The notes under the pieces: model-generated
Databases searched by the model: none
Seen by the model: the letters and a program-made list of their open reading frames with translations, nothing else
Told to the model about the DNA's origin: nothing
Made by a program: the position numbers and the translations under genes
Origin: Pigoraptor vietnamica
Lineage: Eukaryota > Opisthokonta > Filasterea
Reading direction: 5' to 3'
Assembly: GCA_943704525.1 (NCBI GenBank)
Contig: CALSCQ010001831.1
Span: 3,556 to 27,511, forward strand
DNA: 23,956 nucleotides
Shown here: positions 1 through 9,631 of the stretch, one piece after another
Layout of the letters: every line of letters starts with the position of its first letter
Position numbering within the stretch: the first letter of the stretch is position 1

Positions 1-52
1 GGGGGGGCAAATGCGTTCGGAAGCTTACAACAGGTTTTAATTGTCGCCGCAG

Positions 53-433
53 GCCGTGAACGCATCGCGTCTCTTGCAACGCATGCGAAACCTCGCCGAA
101 TTGGCACAGCAGCTGGCTGGGGAGAGCGAGGAACTCCGACAGCGGAAGGAGGTGAGTACCCCTCTCAGATGCGCCTGACGCAATTGCACTCTCTGATTTC
201 GTCGTCCCCTGCGGTCAAATGAATAACTTGCGCATGTGACAGGCGCTTGCGGGAAAGTGTCGCACGGCTGTGCTCGCGAACTCCGCGACAATAGCGCGGT
301 TGGCATCGGCCGTTGCATTGCAGGTGGGCAGTTGTCAAAAGAAAGCCACGTTGAAAGACGAATGTAGTTGCTTCTGTGTGTGTGTGTGTGTGTGTGCGTG
401 TGTGTGTGTGCGTGTGTGTGTGTGTGTGTGGGC

Positions 434-464
<31 letters not shown>

Positions 465-521
465 GGCGCGTGTGTGTGTGCGTGTGTGTGTGTGTGGGCG
501 TGTGTGTGTGTGTGTGTGTGG

Positions 522-554
<33 letters not shown>

Positions 555-654
555 CGTGTGTGTGTGTGGCATGCACTCTGAACTGAACAATCTCCGTCTG
601 CAGGTGGACGACACGGACGCGCGCGCACGTGTCCGTGCTGTCGAGGCCCTGTGA
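53..654 (+). CDS. C-terminal end of a coiled-coil protein (partial, 3 exons)
   Basis: Exons 53-151, 243-323 and 604-654 join in phase 0 and encode about 76 residues ending at TGA 652-654. The window begins inside the preceding intron, whose acceptor is the AG at 51-52. Donors are GTGAGT at 152 and GTGGGC at 324; acceptors are CAG. The peptide is rich in Leu, Ala, Glu, Gln and Arg with heptad spacing ([15 protein letters not shown], then a Glu/Arg-rich stretch), so it should form an alpha-helical coiled coil. There is no catalytic or zinc motif in this part. The first helix faintly resembles the C-terminal coiled coil of nucleoporin Nup88, but this is far too weak for a name. The last intron is filled by a TG microsatellite. 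The exon structure is well supported; the function is unknown. Confidence 0.65.
374..568. repeat. Interrupted (TG)n microsatellite in an intron
   Basis: About 195 bp of TG repeats broken by GGCG and GCG interruptions at irregular spacing. It fills most of the last intron (324-603) of the coiled-coil gene. Open frames through it on both strands are poly-Cys/Val or poly-His/Thr artefacts. Confidence 0.95.
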
Positions 655-838
655 AGCCGTCCACTGTCGTTGCCGTATTCAGCCGAGTGCCATCGGCCCA
701 TTAAGCTGGGCCGCAGCACGCGTGTGTCACGCAGTCAATAAGACCGGTAATGACCAAAGTGTGTGTTCAGCACGAACCAATGGCTATTTCATTCCGTCTC
801 TCTGAGGTTTGAAGGAGTTACGATGCATCACAGCCTCT

Positions 839-2572
839 TTACTGTTCGCCCTCGAGCTCCTCTCGGGAAAGCAGCCTCGCCGTGTCGCTGACCGCAATGT
901 CGTCGTCCCCGCGTGCGACGGGTGCGTACCTCCGCGGGTGGCGCGTGCCCCCTTCCCCCTCTTCGTCCTCGTCCCCTTCGCCCTCGAGATCGCTGTCACT
1001 GCCCTTGCGACGCAGCTCTCCGAGCGCAATGCCGCCGTCGACGGCCATCTCCGGGTTCGCCAGAAGCACCGGTCCCGTCGTGCTCGGCCCGCCCTCGTCC
1101 CTGCGCGCACGCACCTCGCCAATGTAGATCGAGATGGTGCCTCCGATGAGGACGACCGAGAGGATCGATATCGTGACGGGGAAAGGCAGGCTGAGCATTG
1201 TGACGGACGCCGTGAGGAGCAGCATGATGATGGTGCGCATGACTGTCGTGTGGTGCGAGCGCCTGTGCAGCCAGTTGCCGAACCACACGCCCGCTAGACC
1301 CGCCGCGATCATGACGAGGTACTGCGGCCACCGCGCCGGGTGGAAGCGCTTGCGAAAGTAGAGCAGGTACACGGCCGTCCCTATCAGCGCGACCGAGTGC
1401 TCGGCGGTCATGGTCCCGCGCATCGTCCCCTTGTCGATGTTCGACAGCGCCACAAACACCATGAGAGGCGGTCCGCCGACGCCAAACAGGCCGCGGAGAA
1501 GGCCCGCCCCGCACCCGGCGACGAACGCGCCAATGAGAATCGGCTTGGTCATCTCGGTCACCGCCGTCTTGTGTCCAGACTCGCGTGGAAACGCGGAGAA
1601 CACGACGCCCCCCACGCGGCCGAGGAACGACTCGCACGCGCCGGGACGTGCGCGCGTTGCGCCGTCGCTCGTCGCCCGCCTGTTGATGTCGTCCACTCGG
1701 TCTCTGAGAGTGCGCCCGGTTGACGTGTTCGTGAGTTCGAGACCGATGCGCCACACGGAGAAGACGACGAACACGACGCCGAGCCCCGTCTTGAGCGCCT
1801 GTGGGGGCGCAGTGACGAGGAGGTACGTGCCGAGCACGCCCACGCCGACGTCTGTGGGCATGATCACGGCAAAGAGCTTCCAGTTGACTGCGAGTGATGG
1901 TGTGTGGAGAGTTGAGACACATGAGTGATCACACGCACGGACGATGGCGGGGCACACGTGCTGCCGGTATGCGCACAAGCACACATGCCACGCCACTTTC
2001 AACGAAGAGAATGCGCACCTTCTTTCCGCGTTATCCAGAAGAGAGGGAACGTGGTGACGACGTCCGACACGAGAATGAGCGACACGACTTCGGTGATATC
2101 GTAATTGTAGCTGGGCACAACCATGTGCAGCAGCTGCGGCGACAGCAAGCGGCACACACTCCGTTAGTTCGTGTCATTAGGAGAGTCCACTGCGTGTGTG
2201 TGTATGCACGGTGTGAATGCGTCGCACGTTGCGTGCATGCATGATTACTTAGCGCAAGAGCCAGAGAGAGCGTGAGAGTGAATGGAGTGAGGCAAGATTC
2301 GACCATCAATCTCGCACCTCAAAAAATATGTGGTACAGGATCGCCTTCCCGAAGCTCGTGAGCGAATTGACGGCACACGAGATGAACGAGACGAGCACGG
2401 TGTACGACAGCAGCAGCGCAAGTGACACGTTGTCGCTCGCCATCGTATCGTGCGACGACGCATTGTCGTCCGTGACATTGGCTCCCGAGGGCGCCGCGCA
2501 GCACACCCGCGCACATCCCACCAGTGCAAGGGCCGCGATGCACACGGCATGCGAGAGTCGCACACGACGCAT
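839..2572 (-). CDS. TauE/SafE-family membrane transporter (3 exons)
   Basis: Exons 2572-2318, 2133-2019 and 1887-839 encode 472 residues. Both donors are GTGCG and both acceptors CAG; the junction K-E-V at 2019/1887 is phase 1. The protein starts with a hydrophobic signal or anchor (about residues 7-26), then an Asn-rich lumenal stretch with possible N-glycosylation sites. Hydrophobic helices follow, two of them near residues 50-72 and 95-118. The second half holds the repeat-unit signature GLFGVGGPPLMVF, typical of TauE/SafE (DUF81) proteins, followed by three or four more helices. The tail is hydrophilic, with an acidic Glu/Asp/Gly run and a dileucine-like TARLLSREE near the end, which could be a sorting signal. 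Family members export sulfite, sulfoacetate or related anions, but the substrate here is unknown. Length is normal for eukaryotic members. ATG 2572 is chosen because it starts the hydrophobic leader. Confidence 0.85.
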
Positions 2573-3195
2573 TCTGAGTGTGGGATCGCAAAACGCTGTG
2601 AAATGAGTCTCTGAGGGATCGAGCACCACGTGCGCGCGTTGCGTCGCAGCCCTCAACTCCGTTCCGACGACGCCATTCTCAGCACCCCTAACAGAAAGCG
2701 CACTCCTTAAACACGAAAACAAGAGAGGGCAGAAAGAGAGAAATGCGCGATCTTTCAATTGCGCACTTTGTTTTACGCTGCCGAGCACAACAGACGGGGG
2801 TGTTGGGGGAGACGCCCTGTCACGATCAGCGTGACTGGACAGTCGACGGAATTGTCGGAGAAGGGTGAGGGTTACGACGGCCGACACCCACGCACTGGCC
2901 GTCTAGCTCTGTTTCTCGTGAAGTGTGCGAGGAAGTGCAACGCAGAGAGCGACCAACGCAGCGTAAGACACGGCCAAACGAAGCTCATAGGAACAGAAAG
3001 TTCAATGTTTGATTGCGATAGCACCAGGCAACACGCACGCACACGCACGTCGCACGCGCACACGCACACACGCACACGCACACGCACACGCACACGCACA
3101 CGCACACGCAACGCACGCAAAACAGACGCCAAAGCGGCACCAGACAGACGCACGCAATAATTACATGTCATTCGAGACGGCCGACTGTTCCTTTT
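2573..3195. other. Intergenic: 5' flank of the transporter gene and 3' flank of the CENATAC gene
   Basis: Both neighbours are on the minus strand, so this stretch should hold the transporter promoter and the CENATAC 3' untranslated region. A CT/GA-rich patch lies around 2715-2745. A CACACG-type repeat occupies 3031-3119. No convincing coding exon, RNA gene or TATA box was seen. Confidence 0.5.
3031..3119. repeat. (CACACG)n-like simple repeat
   Basis: Tandem ACACGC/CACACG units with slight variation, intergenic, downstream of the CENATAC stop codon. It is the only long tract in the window whose plus strand reads CA rather than TG. Confidence 0.9.
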
Positions 3196-4459
3196 TCACG
3201 CCTTTGCCGGCGGCCGCTTTCCAAACGCGGCAAGCAGGGCAGCCCGCTGCGCCTTGAGCTCGGCATCCGAGCGCGCAACGCCCAAGGACAGCGCAGCGAC
3301 CGCCGTCAGTTCCTTCGCGTGATCCGCCGTTACATCCGCGCCCGCAACAGAAGCGACGGGCGCCTGCCCACCGCCCACTGCGACTGGCCCTGCAGACACA
3401 TCGCCCCTCGCCGGGGGTCCAGAAGGTGTCACGGAAGGAGAGGGGCGCTGCGCTCCGTGCGCTGCGGTGTGCTCTTGCTCCTGTCTCCGCGCCGTCAGTG
3501 ATCCATGGCCTTGCTTCGGCCGGTTCATCGGCGCCTTATCTCCCTTCGCAACGCCGTCCGACCCCTCGCCCTTCCCCGTCCCAAACTGTCTTCGCGCGAC
3601 CGACCGCGGCGCCGCGTTCCACACCCCTCCAAAAGACGGCAGCCACGCATCGCCCGTCGCCCCGTCATCAAGCGCCCTCCGCTCGCGCCCGCGCTGCGAG
3701 CGAGACTGCTTCGCCAGCCACTGCGTGCCACCAACGCGCGTGGGCTTCTTCGCCGCCTCCCGTTCGCGCTCGCGCCGCCGCAGAAATTCTGCCTCCGACG
3801 GACCGATGGATGCATCGCCACGCACGGCGCCGGCGTCGTCCCTCAGCCACGGGGGCACGCCGCCCGTGTGCACGTTTCCTTCCCCTTCGGAGAGCGGCGG
3901 GACTTCAATGCGCGTCAACGAGAGCCCGTTGGGAAGGGACACGACGCCAATTCGCCGTCCCGTATCACCGGGGACAACGTCGCCTTGGGGAGGGTCGATT
4001 GCCGGGCCCTCCGGCACAGCAACGGCCTCGCTGTGTGCCTCCGCACGCGCCCTCAATGCCCGCTCCATCGCACCCGCGTCACCGCCCATACGCGCGACAT
4101 AGTCGTCCGACTCGTCGTCGAGGTCAATGTCCCACGGCAGCCACTCTGACGCGCTCTTGTACTTGACGATTCCCCCTCCCCACACGCGACGGCCTTCGTG
4201 CCAACCCGTCGGGTTCTGCAGCACGCCATCCGCGCTCACAACCGTCGGATACGTGCGCTCGCCCCCTGACGCAGCCGACGATTGTGAAGCGAACGGAACG
4301 GCTGCAACGCGCTCGCGGGCGGCCTCGTCGACTCGAATCCGTCGCAGCTCATCCTCTCTGCGTACGCGCTCGGCGTCGATGCGCGCAAGCAGCTTTTCTT
4401 GAAGCGCCGTCTGAAGGACGCGCAGCATGCATGTGAGAACAGCGAGTGCATTGAAAGAG

Positions 4460-4550
<91 letters not shown>

Positions 4551-4796
4551 CGTGCGTGCCCTTACCTTGAAGCGGTCGAGCTCGTTCTGAGATAAGACAA
4601 ACTCGGCCTTTCGCGCCGCGTCGGCATTGTTGGCATACCAGAACGCGTTGGTGGCCTTGCGATGGGCGTTCGACGCCAAGTGCTCGATAAAGTGCCCGAA
4701 CAACACTGTGAGTTCCCCGTCACCCGTGTGGACGGGAACCTGCGCGTGGCAGGCGCGTCAGTTGTGTGCGGCCATTGAATGCGTGTTGCTTCCGCG

Positions 4797-4890
<94 letters not shown>

Positions 4891-5605
4891 TGTGTGTGTG
4901 TGTGTGCGTGCGTACATAGTGTAGGTGTGCATCAGTGCGCCTGTGTGAGGAACGCACTCGCATGCATACCATGACGTGAGCGAAGGCAACACACCTCTTC
5001 AGCGCAGCAGTAGCACCATGCCTTGCGATCAATGTCATAGTCGCCCTCATAAAGCACAGGCGTTTTGACACACCGACGCGCGTCCTTCAGCTGACGACGA
5101 GAGATGGTTTGTTAATCGGCGGGCGTATGGACGATGCACGTGCGCACAACAAAACCGTGCAACGCAAGCACAATGCAAGGGCATGCGTGCAACAACGCAC
5201 AAGGTACCGCCCGAGGCGACCGTGCATGTGCGCACCGCTGACACTCATCATTTCGGCATCTTCTACCCGCAATATCTCAACACTTTCGGCGCATCAGCTT
5301 GCGAGCACCAGAGAGACACATTCTGCTGCACGCACCTTCTCTGCAAAGCGGTCGAGTGTTCGCTTGAGTGCGTCCACGTGGTACTTTTTAAACACGTGTT
5401 TGCGACCCTCAAGGTGATTCCTACGACACACCGCGCAGTAGCCGTCCCCTTCCCCCGAAGTCGCACGCTCCTTCCCTCCCTGCGTGCGCGCATGCTTTTC
5501 TCCCGGTCTCCGCACAGAGTCAGCGGCAGTAATTGTAGATGGCGAGTCCTCAACGTCGCCATCCGCGCTCTGTCCGTTGGAAGTGGCGGCAGGAGGGTCC
5601 GCCAT
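3196..5605 (-). CDS. CENATAC: CENATAC/CCDC84 homologue, minor-spliceosome AT-AC splicing factor (4 exons)
   Basis: Exons 5605-5336, 5090-4995, 4739-4566 and 4410-3196 all join in phase 0 and give 584 residues (human protein about 330; the extra length is low-complexity). A first C2H2-like finger has C57, C60, H70 and H76 in YCAVCRRNH...KHVFKKYH. A second has C116, C119, H142 and H148 (WCYCC ... EHLASNAH), followed by KATNAFWYANN. Family-specific C-terminal motifs are GNVHTGGVPPWL (358-369), IGPSEAEFL (382-390) and WLPSFGGVWN (436-445), in the same order as in animals. In animals CENATAC binds the minor spliceosome and is required for AT-AC intron splicing. Introns 2 and 3 contain CA repeats on the coding strand. 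The gene is head-to-head with a ZCCHC8-like gene that itself carries an AT-AC intron. Identification is strong; function is inferred from family. Confidence 0.92.
4462..4558. repeat. (TG)n microsatellite in CENATAC intron 3
   Basis: About 85 bp of pure TG ending in GCGTGCGTGC, inside the intron 4565-4411 (minus strand). The tract lies just downstream of the GTAAGG donor in the transcript and reads CA on the sense strand. Confidence 0.95.
4797..4913. repeat. (TG)n microsatellite in CENATAC intron 2
   Basis: TG tract of about 115 bp with single GGTG and GCGCG interruptions, inside the intron 4994-4740 of the minus-strand gene. Confidence 0.95.
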
Positions 5606-5956
5606 TCGCGCGGGAAGCGGTCGCTCTTCGTCGACCGAAGCGCATCGTCATCGACAAAAGGCGCGCGTGTGAGAAGAGGCGCGCATTTGCGAACGAACGC
5701 AAAAAAAGGCCGAAAGAGCATCCGTGAAAACGAAGGCGCTTGTGGCGTGCGTTCTCATGTGTACCTCTGCCGAGTACTCCGAGCCGTGCATGACGTCAGG
5801 GCTGTCAAACACGCGATGGCCAGTTCAATCCGGGCAAAAGCCGACATCGAGTTCGCCGGCGCATCGTTTTCTCTTGCGCTGCCTCGCTTCTCAACGCACC
5901 CTATGCCCTCTATGGCACGCTGGGCCATGCCATCTCCGTCCTGAATCAAGTGCGCA
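5606..5956. promoter_or_regulatory. Shared divergent promoter region of the CENATAC and ZCCHC8-like genes
   Basis: The two start codons (CENATAC at 5605 on minus, ZCCHC8-like at 5957 on plus) are separated by 351 bp with no exon between. Both promoters must lie here or overlap, unless an upstream non-coding exon exists. No TATA box or repeated motif stands out. A bidirectional promoter is an inference from geometry. Confidence 0.55.
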
Positions 5957-8900
5957 ATGGCGCACGTGGGAGAATCGCCTCCCGATTCGCCACACGCACG
6001 GCGGGCAACGGACGATCCATCCACAGCGGGAAGCGAGGACAGGGTTTCATCCGCCGTTGATGCGAGCACGCCTGTCGACAGTGGGCGCGAAGTGTCTGCG
6101 TTCACTTTCGATGAAGACGCGCTCTTTGCGCCGTTTGGGAACGGGCGGCCGTCTGCTGCTGCGGGCGGGGTGCACGTGCGCTTCGAGAAGAACACGTGTC
6201 GCGAAAACGAAGGAGGGGAAGCGAGTGTAGCACTCCGCAGCGACATTGAGACGCTGCGAAGAGAGAATATCCGCCACATTATACCGGTGTTGTGTGTTGC
6301 GTTGCCGGGATCGCCTGTGTGTGTGTGTATGTGCCTGTGCTTTAGCCTTGACCTCTTGCTGTGGTCACATGCCGATCTCCGTCGCCGCCTGCGCCTCGTC
6401 GATCGCCTTCCGCCCGCCGTGGAGCCGATCGTGGAGGTCGCCTTCTTCGACAATGCCCTCTCTCGGTGCGTCATGAGGGCGCCTGGTCTCTGTTGATATC
6501 GCGCATGGGAACGTCCGTGGAGGATTGCGTGCTCACTGTTCGGTCACAAACGAAGTGTGTGTGTGTGTGAGAGAGAGAGAGATCAGTGTGTGTTGTTTTC
6601 CGGCGGCAATTGCTGCTGCGTGTGAGCATGTGCTGAGAATCCTCCGTTTCCCTCTGCTCTCACGCAGTTGCAAGAGGCCCCTCATCGAGTCATTTCTGCG
6701 CACGCTCGCGGCCACTTCCCACGCGCCTCCACTGCCAGACGACGACACCCATGCGGACGGCGCAACCGCACACACCGCACAAAGCGGTGCCGGTTCGTAC
6801 GAGATAGCCATCGATTCGCCTCCCGCCGTTCTCTCTCCCGCCGTCTCACATGCGCCCGTCACCGCGGACGCTGCACTGCGTCGGATTGTGCGACTCGTGC
6901 GAAAGGCGCTCGCAGTGGGCCCGAGTGCTCTGTCAGCGGGAGACGTTGACGCCGAGGGTGCGCTAGTACTTCTGAGGCTTTTCGACGGCCGCAGGGACAA
7001 CCGCGTGTCGACGTCCGACATCGCCGCTATTCCGGCCGTGCGCGCGATCACGACCGACGCCGATCTGCTGGCGTGCGCACTTCGCTGCTGCTCGCGGTGG
7101 CTGACGGTGTCTGCGGATGGCGCGCATGTGCGGCGACGAACGCAGCCGCCACCCGGCGCACAGGGACGCGCAGGCACGCCTCTGTCAGTTGCCGCGCCAG
7201 TGGGAGAAGCGTCGGATGCAAACGAAGCCGAGTGGGACGAGCAGGATGAAAACGCCGGTGCGGACGATGCGCGGCGCACGCGCGTCGTTCTGCGGTCTGT
7301 TCGGTGCGCACGGTTTACCGTGGACACCGGTGACGAGGGCGAGCCGGTGTCACGTGGGTGGTCGGCGTCGGTGGCGGAGGCGCTTGGCATCGCGGTGCGC
7401 GCAGAGGGCGAATCGTTGTCCACGCGGCACAGGGATGCGTTCGCGTCGCCCGTCCTCTACGACAGGGGAAGTGATGTCACTCTGACGCCATCGTCGGGGA
7501 GGGGGCCGCAGGCAGCGGGCGACGGCAGCCCTGCACCGGCAGCGCGCCCGCTGCGGTCCCAATGGATGCGCAGGTGCTTCAACTGCGGCAGCACTCTTCA
7601 CGCGCTCGGCGACTGTCCGGAGGATGTCAACAATGCACTGGTCGCGCAGTCGCAGTCGGACTTCCGCCGCAAAGTGGCCGAAGAATCGCCGGCAGCCGCG
7701 CTGAACAGCGCCCTCAGGTACCACCTGCCGGAGTCTGACAGCGACCAGGCCGCGCGCTATGCCCACCTCCGACCCGGCGTGTTGTCGCTGGAACTGCGCG
7801 CCGCGCTGGGCATCGGAGCGAACGAGGAGCCTCCCTATTACGAGCGCATGCGCGTGCACGGGTATCCCCCGGGGCACACGAGCACGCGCGCAGGCGCCGA
7901 CGGACACGCTGACGAACGCGAGGCATCGCACCTTGTCATCCACGGCGAAGTGGACTCGCGCCCGGCGGGCGAAGGCCAACAGAGTCACGCGGGCACTCTG
8001 CTCTCGGCGAGTTCTGCGGCGGGTGTGCAGTACGGACAGCCTGCGCCGCTTTTCGAGTACCCCGGATTGGGCTCCGTGCCAGTGGGCCCCTCGCCGAGCC
8101 CTTGGGCGAATGGGCGCGCAAGCTCTGCGGGGGGCGATTACTACGGCGCGGGGGGATATTGGACTGCGAATGGTCTTTACGTCTCTCCGTGGCATTCGCC
8201 GGCGCACGGCGTCCAATCGCACACCCTCGCACCGTACGGGATGCCCGTGCTGTCGTCGCCGTCGCCGTACGGCGCACGCTACCCTTACGCCATTGCCGCG
8301 CCGATGCAGAGCCCGAACACGTCGTTCTCGCCGCACGGCCGATCGTCCCTTCTGCCGGCGCCTCCCGTGCGTCCGGGCGTCGCTACTTTCGCACCTTCGC
8401 AGCCTTCCCATGTCGGATCGAAGAGAAAGGCGGAATCGCCGCCACCAGCACCGCACGCGGACAAACGCCCACGCGTGGGTGAAAGCGGCGCCGTAGACGA
8501 CGACATGGAAATCGACAGCGAAGACGCAGCGACAGGAGGCATAGTGGCTGTGCGCACCGTCGGTGGCGGCGGTGTACGCGCGCTTGGGGACGCTCAGTTG
8601 GAGCCGGGCGAACTGCCGCGCGAGGCACCCCAGCCCGCGGCCGACGAGTCGCCAGCATTGCCGTCCGAAGGGAACTCTGAGCGTATCCCTCTGCCGCAGC
8701 GTCCGTTACTGCCATCGCTGAAGTTTCGCCCGCCGGGAGAGATTGCGTCTCGCGTGCGGGACTTTTGGAAGGCGGCTGCTAGCTCTGCCGCGGGCGGTCT
8801 GTTTTCGCCTGTCGGTGGCAGCGAGCGCGCTTCGTACGAGAGCTTCTCGACAAAGAGTGATGAGGGTTCTGTGCGTGAGAGTGGGGATGACGTAGCGGGC

Positions 8901-9125
8901 AAACGCGAGGAAAGTGCCGTGGCGCAGGTCGCCGGCAACGTGATCGCGACTCTGGGCGGCGAAGATGGCACCCCTGCTTCCCCCGTCACCGCACCCGCTG
9001 TCGATGTGAGTGTTCGTCCACGCGTCATTTGGAGCGATGCGTCCGAGGGCCTTGCGTCTGTCTCTGAGCGAGTGGGGCGGTGGCAGGAGATTCGCGGCAT
9101 CATCCGCGACAGACGACGTTCGTAG
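5957..9125 (+). CDS. ZCCHC8: ZCCHC8-like zinc-knuckle/PSP protein, NEXT-complex scaffold family (3 exons)
   Basis: Exons 5957-6266, 6369-6465 and 6668-9125 encode 954 residues. The N-terminus has an acidic FTFDEDALFAPF patch, then a coiled coil rebuilt by splicing (IETLRREN/ADLRRRLRL) and AFFDNALSR, matching the human ZCCHC8 order (coiled coil, then a NNAIS motif). A CCHC knuckle has C439, C442, H447 and C452 (CFNCGSTLHALGDC). The PSP domain near 500-540 contains RPGVLSLELRAALG and PPYYERMRVHGYPPGH. A nuclear-localisation-like KRKAESP...KRPRV and an acidic DDDMEIDSED follow. The tail VGRWQEIRGIIRDRR resembles the human C-terminal segment that contacts helicase MTR4. In animals ZCCHC8 scaffolds MTR4 and RBM7 in the nuclear exosome targeting complex. 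The first intron is AT-AC; the second (6466-6667) is GT-AG. The middle and C-terminal regions are long and low-complexity. Confidence 0.9.
6267..6368 (+). other. Predicted U12-type AT-AC intron
   Basis: The 102-nt intron starts with ATATCC (6267-6272), identical to the first six positions of the U12 AT-AC donor, although positions +7 and +8 are GC rather than TT. A branch-point-like CCTTGAC lies at 6346-6352, with the presumed branch A at 6351, 17 nt from the terminal AC at 6367-6368. There is no polypyrimidine tract, as expected for U12 introns. Splicing is phase 1 and produces LRREN-ADLRRR, which restores the conserved coiled coil. The best GT-AG alternative (6287-6345) would place a stop codon at the second codon after the junction. 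Confidence 0.85.
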
Positions 9126-9631
9126 TTTAGTTGTAGGACATAAAACCCGTGTGAAATTTTTTTGCAAGTAATTTCTTCTTTGGCCAAGTCAAGGTCGTCG
9201 ACACTTCGTAAGGTCAGTGGTGCTGGTTTACTCCAGTGTATGTGCACGCCAGTTTACGCCCGCTCGCAAGCGGATGCCGGACAGCGCGGCTAGCAACACA
9301 CTGCTTCCCGTAGAGAAGCCGCAAGCAGTCACTTTGTCGCGGCTCAGCAGCACACATAGTTATTGCGTTTTTCTCGTTTTTGTTAGTAACAGTGCCGGCG
9401 CAGTAACAAAACGAGAAACAAAAAACAACAACAAGAAACAAAAAAAAAAAAAGCCGGTCTCTGCTTTAAGTGAGGAGCACGGAGACATCTCGGCGAGCCT
9501 GCTGCGTAGGTGCGTGATCGCAACTTCGCGCTCTCTGCGTGCGTGCTTCCACCGGCAGTATTCCCTCCCGCCGACGACTATGGACGATAAGCGCGTGCCC
9601 GTGGACGCCTCTGGTGCGGTAACAGCAGTAG
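9126..9631. other. Intergenic with a hairpin and a poly-A tract
   Basis: No supported coding exon. It contains an imperfect inverted repeat at 9370-9418 and an A-rich run at 9419-9452 ending in about 12 A residues. A short open frame from ATG 9580 stops at 9642 in a frame different from the oxygenase remnant that follows; it may be a broken former start. Confidence 0.5.
9370..9418. repeat. Imperfect inverted repeat (hairpin)
   Basis: The arm TTTCTCGTTTTTGTTA at 9370-9385 pairs with TAACAAAACGAGAAA at 9404-9418, giving 15 pairs with one bulged T and an 18-nt GC-rich loop. It lies between the ZCCHC8-like gene and the oxygenase remnant. Confidence 0.75.

Noticed and set aside
53-654. Assignment of the left-edge gene to Nup88
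   Set aside because: Similarity is limited to coiled-coil spacing, which many proteins share.
37-719. Long His/Thr or Cys/Val open frames on both strands
   Set aside because: They are translations of the TG/CA microsatellite inside an intron. The same applies to frames over 4399-4992 and 20305-20609.
996-1922. 308-codon minus-strand frame
   Set aside because: It is a shifted frame of the TauE/SafE gene, Arg/His-rich and without domain signals.
6287-6345. GT-AG alternative for the first ZCCHC8-like intron
   Set aside because: Splicing CCG|GTGTTG to TTTAG|CC gives a stop at the second codon and does not rebuild the coiled coil.
7350-8456. 368-codon minus-strand frame
   Set aside because: Arg-rich antisense shadow of the ZCCHC8-like exon in GC-rich DNA.
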